In this document: positions 1-5,720 of the stretch, one piece after another
Numbering within the stretch: the first letter of the stretch is position 1
Layout of the letters: each line of letters starts with the position of its first letter
NCBI GenBank assembly: GCA_028284105.1
Contig: JANQSK010001061.1
Coordinates: forward strand, 1-9,239
Direction: 5' to 3'
Origin: Anaerolineae bacterium
Lineage (GTDB): Bacteria > Chloroflexota > Anaerolineae > Promineifilales > Promineifilaceae
Length of the DNA stretch: 9,239 nucleotides
Notes under the pieces: model-generated
What the model saw: the letters and a program-made list of their open reading frames with translations, nothing else
Databases searched by the model: none
What the model was told of the DNA's origin: nothing
Position numbers and translations under genes: made by a program

Positions 1-531
1 CTGAATAAGGTCAGAGCCAGCTGGAATGCCATTCGCCGCCCGAATATTTTCAACCGAAACGCCAAACATTCTAGAAAGGCTGAGTAAGGTGTCCCCTGCC
101 ACGACAACATGGACTGTTGGGCCACCACTCGCACCTTCGGCGCCACTTTCTCCAGCAGCCGTGCGGTTTGGATCGGGAGTCACTGTGACGGTTATTATTC
201 GCACAGGGGTTGGATCTGTTTGTACAGTGTTTCCACCATTGCCGTCATCAGTAATTCCAGCAAATGCATCGTCAACCACATCTTCGCTATTTTCAATAAA
301 CTGATTCCATTCATCACCGTTTCGACCTGCATCTAGGAGATCATTGGCAAAGTCGGGGAGGAATGTGGTAATCAACCAGCTAACTGCCAAAAAGACAATG
401 AGAATCCCCAAGAAATATGTGAAGATTGCACCAATGTTTTTTGATGGGAGCTGAAGCTTAAAGATGAGGTGGTAGGCGAGAAACGCCCCGATTATCAATG
501 GAATAAATTTCAGTAGCTCGATAAAATTCAT
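1..531 (-). CDS. Membrane-anchored LysM protein, C-terminus beyond left edge
   Basis: This reads on the minus strand from an ATG at 531-529 and runs off the left edge with 177 residues and no stop. GAGGAG (complement of 539-544), 7 nt upstream, is a good ribosome binding site and fixes the start. The protein begins with two hydrophobic segments (about residues 7-25 and 33-58, the second ending LITTFLP). An acidic stretch rich in Asp, Asn and Gly follows (about 66-105), then a Thr/Pro/Gly-rich spacer. A LysM domain begins near residue 139: VHVVVAGDTLLSLSRMFGVS, then an N-I-R-A-A-N-G-I core. LysM binds the N-acetylglucosamine glycan of peptidoglycan, so the C-terminal part should lie outside the membrane. 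The gene follows the SLT/M23 hydrolase by 33 bp on the same strand, so the two are probably one operon that splits binding and cutting into neighbouring proteins. A second LysM or a catalytic domain could lie beyond the edge. Confidence 0.85.
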   Translation of the reverse strand, partial: MNFIELLKFIPLIIGAFLAYHLIFKLQLPSKNIGAIFTYFLGILIVFLAVSWLITTFLPDFANDLLDAGRNGDEWNQFIENSEDVVDDAFAGITDDGNGGNTVQTDPTPVRIITVTVTPDPNRTAAGESGAEGASGGPTVHVVVAGDTLLSLSRMFGVSVENIRAANGIPAGSDLIQ

Positions 532-564
532 GGTTGTACTCCTCAATAGAAATTGTCATTTCCA

Positions 565-1854
565 TTATTGCACTGGAACAAAGGCTGCTGGATCGACAAA
601 TGTTTCATTTACCTTATCATAAATTGTGTAATGAACATGCGGCCCTGTGGCGTATCCCACAGCGCCCATGACACCAACAATTTGACCTGAACGAACAATC
701 TCACCATCAGTAACGAAATAGGATCTCGGATGTAATAACCAAACGATCCATTCATCGTTTTCTATTCGTATGGTGCTGTTGTACCAGCGATCGGTGTAGG
801 TTGTAACTTCACCGGGCATAGGTGCTTGCAACATCGCTGTACTGTTTAAGCTGGTTATATCTAGGCCTGGTAGGCCATAGCTACAGCCATGTATATCTTG
901 GGTCAAAATGGGGTTGTCAGTGACTGGATTTTCTCTAGGTCTTAATGATGGACGTCCAATGAGATGGGCGTCCGAAATGCAAGTTTCCTGATCCGTGTCA
1001 CGGGATTCTGGAAAATCCATTTGGGTTGAACCTAATGGTGATTGGTTTGTTAAATCAGCCAGCAACTTCCCACTTTGATCATAAAAACGGGTACTCATGT
1101 CAAGCAACGAAATGGATAACGGCCGTTCTGTTTCATCAATCTGTGAAACAATCATGCTCTGGAAGGCCAAATGGGTTGGCCATGCGCCAAGCGCCGTTAC
1201 CGTTACCGTGCCTAACTCAATGTCTGAGTAGACCATATTTTGATAATTTTCATTAAAGTTATTCATCACATAAGCGGATGCATTTGGGTCAAGCCGACTT
1301 GCTGCTCCTGCTCCGGCATTGTATGCAAAATAGCATCGCTTAATTGTGTTTGGATCTTGCGTCCAATATGTAATATCTGGACACCGTTTCTTAAACTCTT
1401 CTGCTGAAATTATCAGTTGTTCACGTACTTCAAAATCATTAATGGGGCCGGGTGTAAAACACGGCCGTTCACCTGAACGCACCAAATCATAAGCCCCGAT
1501 AATGCCTGTACAGCTTTCCGGATTTTCCGCTTTCATACTATTTTCTTTAAACCAAAGAACGAGCGGAACTTCTCTTGGAATGTCTGCTTTAAGGGCAATC
1601 TGGCCAGAAATAGGTGCCCATTTGATCACGGTTGATTGAATATGTTTGGGCAATGTGTACTGTGAATTCATGTAGCTTTGGCTACCTGCCAGCACACCAA
1701 TTCCCAAAAAAACAAGCAACAGCGTCTCAAAGATGCCTTTAAAAAATCCCAGCACCATCACCTGTGGACTAAGCCCCAAATATGGCAAAACATGTTGTGT
1801 AATCCATATCCGAAGCCATACAGGTATCATTAATACCTGGGAAAAAGAAGACAT
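565..1854 (-). CDS. Membrane-anchored lytic-transglycosylase-like / M23-like peptidoglycan hydrolase
   Basis: The protein is 429 residues from ATG 1854-1852. The frame stays open up to a TTG at 1893, but that TTG is the -35 box of the promoter, so the ATG is preferred; an ATG at 1830-1828 with an upstream AGG is another option. One membrane helix (about 31-56) would put the rest outside. Residues about 80-235 resemble a lysozyme-like SLT fold: L-W-F-K-E-N-S with a candidate catalytic Glu104, then G-A-Y-D-L-V, then AYNAGAGA at 177-184 (the family's A-Y-N-A-G signature) and GAWPTHLA. Residues about 325-429 are an M23/LytM fold: APMPGEV, W-L-L-H with His375, and GPHVHY with His406 and His408. 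Of the first M23 motif H-x-x-x-D, the Asp is present (Asp332) but the His is Leu328, so one zinc ligand seems lost and peptidase activity is doubtful. Six extracytoplasmic cysteines may form disulfides. The M23 call is firm; the SLT call is likely. Confidence 0.8.
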   Translation of the reverse strand: MSSFSQVLMIPVWLRIWITQHVLPYLGLSPQVMVLGFFKGIFETLLLVFLGIGVLAGSQSYMNSQYTLPKHIQSTVIKWAPISGQIALKADIPREVPLVLWFKENSMKAENPESCTGIIGAYDLVRSGERPCFTPGPINDFEVREQLIISAEEFKKRCPDITYWTQDPNTIKRCYFAYNAGAGAASRLDPNASAYVMNNFNENYQNMVYSDIELGTVTVTALGAWPTHLAFQSMIVSQIDETERPLSISLLDMSTRFYDQSGKLLADLTNQSPLGSTQMDFPESRDTDQETCISDAHLIGRPSLRPRENPVTDNPILTQDIHGCSYGLPGLDITSLNSTAMLQAPMPGEVTTYTDRWYNSTIRIENDEWIVWLLHPRSYFVTDGEIVRSGQIVGVMGAVGYATGPHVHYTIYDKVNETFVDPAAFVPVQ

Positions 1855-1863
1855 AACGTGTTT

Positions 1864-1893
1864 ATTATAGCTTGACTTAAGATCACAAGTCAA
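1864..1893 (-). promoter_or_regulatory. Strong sigma70-type promoter for the SLT/M23-LysM operon
   Basis: On the minus strand TTGACT (complement of 1888-1893) is followed after 18 bp by a consensus TATAAT (complement of 1864-1869). Transcription would start near 1856-1858, only a few bases before the ATG at 1854, so the message would be leaderless or nearly so if that ATG is used. This is read from the sequence; activity is inferred. Confidence 0.65.
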
Positions 1894-1894
1894 G
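1871..1894. repeat. Perfect 8-bp inverted repeat overlapping the promoter (candidate operator)
   Basis: CTTGACTT (1871-1878) and its exact reverse complement AAGTCAAG (1887-1894) are separated by 8 bp. One arm covers the -35 box of the minus-strand promoter and the other lies in its spacer just before the -10. The 16-bp centre-to-centre spacing is compatible with a dimeric helix-turn-helix repressor. It has no GC-rich stem or T tract, so a terminator is unlikely. No regulator gene is recognisable in the window. Confidence 0.55.
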
Positions 1895-1963
1895 GATTAT
1901 GTCATGTTGTTATGGTCAATTAAATATAGCTAATGGTCCTGTTTCACTCCTGAAAAAGTGTGT

Positions 1964-2059
1964 TAGGGATCGCTAGGTGTCGTTGGTTTACGGGGGATCG
2001 CTGATTAGGGATCAGAGGGATTTGAAAGAAGGAAAGAGATCGTTAAATAGGGATCAGAG
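1964..2059. repeat. Degenerate 42-bp periodic array of TAGGGATC motifs
   Basis: TAGGGATC occurs at 1964, 2006 and 2048, exactly 42 bp apart (about four helical turns). A weaker copy, TAGTGACC, lies at 2089. A second GATC element (GGATCGCT at 1995, AGATCGTT at 2037) sits at the same phase in the first two units, so the five GATC sites at 1968, 1996, 2010, 2038 and 2052 have spacings of 28, 14, 28 and 14 bp. The rest of the units matches poorly (about half of the bases in units 1 and 2). CTGAT-TAGGG-ATCAG at 2001-2015 is also a small inverted repeat. The array fills most of the space between the divergent operons (1855-2125) and contains no open frame of note. It may be a set of phased protein-binding sites or a decayed tandem repeat. 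Confidence 0.6.
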
Positions 2060-2111
2060 AACAGCAGCTTCATGAATGATTGGGTGATTAGTGACCAACT
2101 AAAAATGATGA

Positions 2112-2117
2112 TATGAT
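2112..2117 (+). promoter_or_regulatory. Possible -10 box for polX
   Basis: TATGAT lies 8 bp before the ATG at 2126. A transcript from it would begin at or beside the start codon. No convincing -35 is seen at the proper distance (TAGTGA at 2089-2094 is poor) and there is no Shine-Dalgarno sequence before the ATG, which fits a leaderless message. The evidence is weak. Confidence 0.3.
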
Positions 2118-2125
2118 TCTTGGCT

Positions 2126-3862
2126 ATGAAAAATCGTGATGTTTCTGCTCTGTTTCATAAGGTAGCTGACATGCTCGCCATACGCGGGGATAAGTTCCAT
2201 CGAATCTTAGCCTATCGCAAGGCTGGGGAAAGCGTAGACGCCCTCGGACGTGACATTAATCAAATCTACGAAGAAGGTGGATTGACCGATATTCCCGGTA
2301 TTGGGAAGACTTTGGCTGAGAAAATTGAAGAGATGCTCACAACAGGTGAGCTTGATTTTTACAATCGCTTAAGCGAGGATGTGCCGCCGTCCTTAGTCGA
2401 CATGCTAAAGATAGAAGGGGTGGGCCCAAAACGTGTCAAACAAATTTATGATTCTTTAGGCATTACGACTGTAGATGAGCTTACTGAAGCAGCTAAAGAA
2501 GGAAAGCTCAAAGGATTACCGGGTCTTGGCGCTAAATCAGAAGCGAAACTATTAGCAGCTATTGATGCCTTGGCGCGGCATGGAGATGATCGCGTCTCGA
2601 TTGGTGTTGCTTGGCCAATCGCGCAAGATATCTTGCAGCAACTTGAAAAGGTGCCTGGTGTCACTAAAACGGCCGTTGCTGGGTCTCTCCGTCGGATGCG
2701 AGAAACAATTGGAGACATTGATTTGATGGTTGCCGCAGATGAGGCTGATCCGGTGATGGATCTCTTTTGCGGACTTCCTAATGTTGAATCCGTTGTTGGA
2801 CGTGGCCCAACCAAAGCACGTGTGGTGTTGCTGAATGGCATAGGTGTCGATCTACGCGTTTTGCCTGCTGAAAGATGGGGAACACTGCTTTCATATTTTA
2901 CAGGTAGCAAAGATCACAATGTTCGCTTGCGTGAATTGGCACTCAAGCAAGGGCTTAGTCTCAATGAGCATTCGTTTACACCGGTTGATGGTGGTGATGA
3001 AATTCTTTGTGACACGGAAACGGCCGTTTATGAAACACTTGGCCTTCCTTATATTCCACCGGTCATGCGTGAAAATCGTGGTGAGATCGAACAAGCCCAA
3101 GCGGGCAACTTAGCCAACCTTATTCAAGAATCAGATATCGTTAGCGATCTCCATATGCACTCCACATGGTCAGATGGCAAAAACAGCATATTAGAAATGG
3201 CCCAAGCGGCTCAGGCACAGGGCATGAAATACATTGTAATTACTGACCACTCAATGAGTTTAGGAATTGCCAATGGCTTGAATCCAGAGCGACTAGAAGC
3301 CCAAGCAGAAGAAGTCAAAGAAGCCAATGCTGCTATGGGGGATGACTTTCACATTCTGCACGGCACTGAAATGGAGATCAAGGCAGACGGCTCGCTTGAT
3401 TTTACAGATGAGGTGTTGGCTAAGCTTGACTTCGTGATTGCAAGCCTCCATGTCAGTCTCAAACAGCCACGTGAACAAGTAACCCAACGCATGCTTAATG
3501 CTATTAATAATCCGCATGTGGACATGATCGCTCACCCAACAGGTCGATTATTGCCAGGTCGAGTAGGGGCTGATTTAGATATGGATGCCATTCTTCAAGC
3601 AGCAGCGGAAACTCAGACCATCATGGAAATTAATGCCAATCCCAGTCGTCTCGATTTACGAGATAGCCATGTGCGGCGAGCGTTAGAACTTGGTGTCAAA
3701 ATTTCTATTAATACGGATGCCCATAACAAGAGCCATTTTGATTTGAGGCATTACGGTGTAGCAACAGCCCAGCGTGGTTGGGCCACAGCCGAAGAAGTTG
3801 TGAACTGTTGGCCACTCGAAAAATTATTGGCTTTTATAAAGTCAAAAGAAGTTGTTGATTAA
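2126..3862 (+). CDS. polX: Family X DNA polymerase with PHP exonuclease domain (PolX)
   Basis: This is a repair polymerase of 578 residues, close to the length of Bacillus PolX (about 570). The frame also allows TTG at 2120, two codons earlier; the ATG is preferred. The N-terminal 8-kDa-like domain (K-F-H-R-I-L-A-Y-R-K-A) is followed by helix-hairpin-helix motifs at about 54-67 (DIPGIGKTLA), 94-107 (IEGVGPKRV) and 130-142 (GLPGLGAKS). The nucleotidyltransferase palm has G-S (186-187), G-D-I-D with Asp197 and Asp199, and the third Asp242 in GVDLRVLP. The C-terminal PHP domain (about 340-578) keeps the metal-binding set: His343 and His345 (DLHMHS), Asp350, Asp374 and His375 (TDH), Glu415, His442, His470 (AHP), Asp531 and His533 (NTDAH). 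In characterised bacterial PolX the PHP domain gives 3'-5' exonuclease and related 3'-end processing. The role is gap filling in base-excision repair. It is the first gene of the plus-strand cluster, and its stop abuts the next ATG. Confidence 0.95.
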   Translation: MKNRDVSALFHKVADMLAIRGDKFHRILAYRKAGESVDALGRDINQIYEEGGLTDIPGIGKTLAEKIEEMLTTGELDFYNRLSEDVPPSLVDMLKIEGVGPKRVKQIYDSLGITTVDELTEAAKEGKLKGLPGLGAKSEAKLLAAIDALARHGDDRVSIGVAWPIAQDILQQLEKVPGVTKTAVAGSLRRMRETIGDIDLMVAADEADPVMDLFCGLPNVESVVGRGPTKARVVLLNGIGVDLRVLPAERWGTLLSYFTGSKDHNVRLRELALKQGLSLNEHSFTPVDGGDEILCDTETAVYETLGLPYIPPVMRENRGEIEQAQAGNLANLIQESDIVSDLHMHSTWSDGKNSILEMAQAAQAQGMKYIVITDHSMSLGIANGLNPERLEAQAEEVKEANAAMGDDFHILHGTEMEIKADGSLDFTDEVLAKLDFVIASLHVSLKQPREQVTQRMLNAINNPHVDMIAHPTGRLLPGRVGADLDMDAILQAAAETQTIMEINANPSRLDLRDSHVRRALELGVKISINTDAHNKSHFDLRHYGVATAQRGWATAEEVVNCWPLEKLLAFIKSKEVVD

Positions 3863-5101
3863 ATGAGTATCGGAACAACGACCATTATTCGTCGAGCGCT
3901 TTCTGACTTGGATGAAGAAACTCTTATCCAATTGAAGTCAGTTGCCGAACGAAAAAAATACCCTCCTAAAACGATTTTATGCAACCAAGGACAAATCGAG
4001 CATACGTTTTATGTGATTGTTGAAGGAAATGTGGCTGTTTCTCAAAAGTTAGAAGATGGGTCAGAACGTCTGCTCTCGATTTTAAGGAATAATGATTATT
4101 TCGGTGAAATGAGTCTGGTTGATGACTCGCCCCGTATTGCTGATGCAGTAACTATTACTGACACCACTGTCCTTGAGGTCACCGAAGCCTCATTTGATCG
4201 GTTTGTGAAGCAAAGCCCTTCCCTGGCTCAACTCATTACCAAAAAAATCTTAGCCACAGCACGTACTAGAGACCAGCTCAACATTAAAGAGCTGCTAGTT
4301 AAGAATGAAGAGCTGGAAAAAGCATATAATGATCTTAAAGAGGCACAAGAGAAGCTCATTGAACAAGAGCGAATTCAACGTGAGCTAGAACTTGCTGCTG
4401 ATATGCAAAAGAGTTTGCTACCTGCCTCTCTTCCTCAATTCCCAAACTATCATTTTGAAGCCTATTTACGCCCTGCTCGAGATGTGGGCGGTGATTTTTA
4501 TGATGTCATCGATTTAGGGAATGATCATGTTGGGTTGTTGATTGCCGATGTAGCGGATAAAGGGATTCATGCTGCCTTGTTTATGGCTGTGGTGAGAACA
4601 CTGTTTGTGATTGAAAGCAAACGTTCGTTATCCCCCGCTGAAGTTGCTCTCCGAGTACATCACGCATTATTTAGCGTCACCACAACAGATAGCTTTGTCA
4701 CCGTTTTTTACGGTGTGCTTCATCGCCCAACCGGAAAATTATCTTATGTGCGTGCTTCGCACGATCGCCCGATCTGGACTAAAACTGATCAATCTTTGAC
4801 AGAGTTGTCTGGAAACGGCCGTTTCTTAGGAATGCTTGAAGATTTATCATTAGAAGAATTTGAAATTACTGTCGAACCAGGGGATCGACTCATCATGTAC
4901 AGTGATGGTGTGACCGATGCTGAAAACGAAAATAAGCAAAATTATGGTATCGAGCGGCTTAAAAAAGCGATAGCCTACAAGCAGAACGCCACTGCGGATG
5001 AAATTGTTAAAGTCATCCGGCAAGACGTTCTAAATTGGATGGGTTCTGCAGCTCCAATCGATGATTTTACATTATTGGTCATGGAGGTTTTGGAATCCTA
5101 A
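3863..5101 (+). CDS. Cyclic-nucleotide-binding / PP2C-type (SpoIIE, RsbU-like) serine phosphatase
   Basis: The ATG follows the polX TAA directly, which suggests translational coupling. Residues about 12-130 form a cNMP-binding domain. Its phosphate-binding cassette reads FGEMSLVDDSPRIADAV, with Glu82 and Arg91 conserved; the residue after Arg is Ile where cAMP binders usually have Ser or Thr, so the ligand is uncertain. A charged coiled coil (about 137-178) leads to a PP2C/SpoIIE phosphatase (about 178-410) with all expected metal aspartates: Asp211 in GGDFYD, Asp229 in ADVADKG, Asp348 in YSDGVTDAEN, and Asp400/Asp401 in IDDFTLLV. Such enzymes dephosphorylate an anti-sigma-factor antagonist (STAS protein) in partner-switching systems. 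No kinase or STAS gene is in the window, so the target is unknown. The protein has no membrane segment and should be cytoplasmic. Its stop overlaps the next start by one base. Confidence 0.92.
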   Translation: MSIGTTTIIRRALSDLDEETLIQLKSVAERKKYPPKTILCNQGQIEHTFYVIVEGNVAVSQKLEDGSERLLSILRNNDYFGEMSLVDDSPRIADAVTITDTTVLEVTEASFDRFVKQSPSLAQLITKKILATARTRDQLNIKELLVKNEELEKAYNDLKEAQEKLIEQERIQRELELAADMQKSLLPASLPQFPNYHFEAYLRPARDVGGDFYDVIDLGNDHVGLLIADVADKGIHAALFMAVVRTLFVIESKRSLSPAEVALRVHHALFSVTTTDSFVTVFYGVLHRPTGKLSYVRASHDRPIWTKTDQSLTELSGNGRFLGMLEDLSLEEFEITVEPGDRLIMYSDGVTDAENENKQNYGIERLKKAIAYKQNATADEIVKVIRQDVLNWMGSAAPIDDFTLLVMEVLES

Positions 5102-5664
5102 TGGCTCGTTACAAACTCCCGGAAGATCCCCGGGATTCAAATCAGAAGCGAACAAGACGGTTACGACAGGATTCTCAGGAGCCTATTCCTTGGCTTTGGC
5201 TTGGGGCTGGTGTGATTGTGACTGTAATTGGCATTGCACTTGCTATCTCCCTCGCGCAGGCAATTTTAGAAAGGCCTCCTTTGGATGAGGTTGCGATAGA
5301 GCCGACAATTATTGTGTTGACGGCACCTGCGATGCCAGAACCCACAGCGACGCCACCGCAACCGACCCCAACCTCTATTCCAACATTTACGCCCGTGCCG
5401 ACTCCCAATACGGCCGTTGCGCCACCAGAAATTACGATTGGGTTTTATGCAGAAGTTGCCAACACCGACAATATTGGTGTTACAGTACGGGGTGGGCCAT
5501 CAACCAGTAATGTGTCATTACTTGTCGCACCTGAAGGTACACTAATCCTTGTGTTGGACGGTCCCCAAAGTGCCAATGATTTTTTGTGGTGGCAGGTCCA
5601 ACTGGAAGATGGGACGGAAGGTTGGGTAGCTGGTGATTTCTTGGTACCAGCTGCAGGACCATAA
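5101..5664 (+). CDS. Single-pass membrane protein with extracellular SH3b domain
   Basis: The protein has 187 residues. Its ATG shares one base with the stop of the phosphatase gene (TAATG), and GGAGG at 5083-5087 could serve it. A basic cytoplasmic N-terminus (about 1-29, rich in Arg, Lys and Asp) precedes one membrane helix (about 31-54). A Pro/Thr-rich spacer follows (about 73-109), then an SH3b domain (about 114-184) with the usual I-G-V-T-V-R-G-G-P, W-W-Q-V and G-W-V-A motifs. SH3b domains commonly bind peptidoglycan or act as spacing or sensing modules; there is no catalytic domain. The tight coupling to the phosphatase makes an envelope-sensing input plausible, but this is inference. 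The spacer carries one ACGGCCGT copy, read as Thr-Ala-Val. The 56 bp to ligA show no clear hairpin. Confidence 0.85.
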   Translation: MARYKLPEDPRDSNQKRTRRLRQDSQEPIPWLWLGAGVIVTVIGIALAISLAQAILERPPLDEVAIEPTIIVLTAPAMPEPTATPPQPTPTSIPTFTPVPTPNTAVAPPEITIGFYAEVANTDNIGVTVRGGPSTSNVSLLVAPEGTLILVLDGPQSANDFLWWQVQLEDGTEGWVAGDFLVPAAGP

Positions 5665-5720
5665 CGAACGATCTCGATTAATCACCACCCAGCATTAAAC
5701 ATGTACTGTTCGGAGGAAAA

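Noticed and set aside
26..336. Plus-strand open frames of 92 and 75 codons near the left edge
   Set aside because: They are antisense to the LysM membrane protein, whose hydrophobic segments, LysM core and ribosome binding site are convincing; their own products show no domain.
1855..1893. TTG at 1893 as the start of the SLT/M23 gene
   Set aside because: It coincides with the -35 box TTGACT, so it would lie upstream of the predicted transcription start.
1871..1894. Inverted repeat as a terminator
   Set aside because: The stem is AT-rich with an 8-bp loop, there is no T tract, and it overlaps promoter elements.
1964..2059. CRISPR array
   Set aside because: The shared word is only 8 bp with no conserved longer repeat, the number of units is small and there are no cas genes.
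2446..2910. 154-codon minus-strand frame inside polX
   Set aside because: It lies opposite the catalytic palm of PolX, has a Ser/Arg/Pro-rich composition typical of antisense frames and no recognisable motif.
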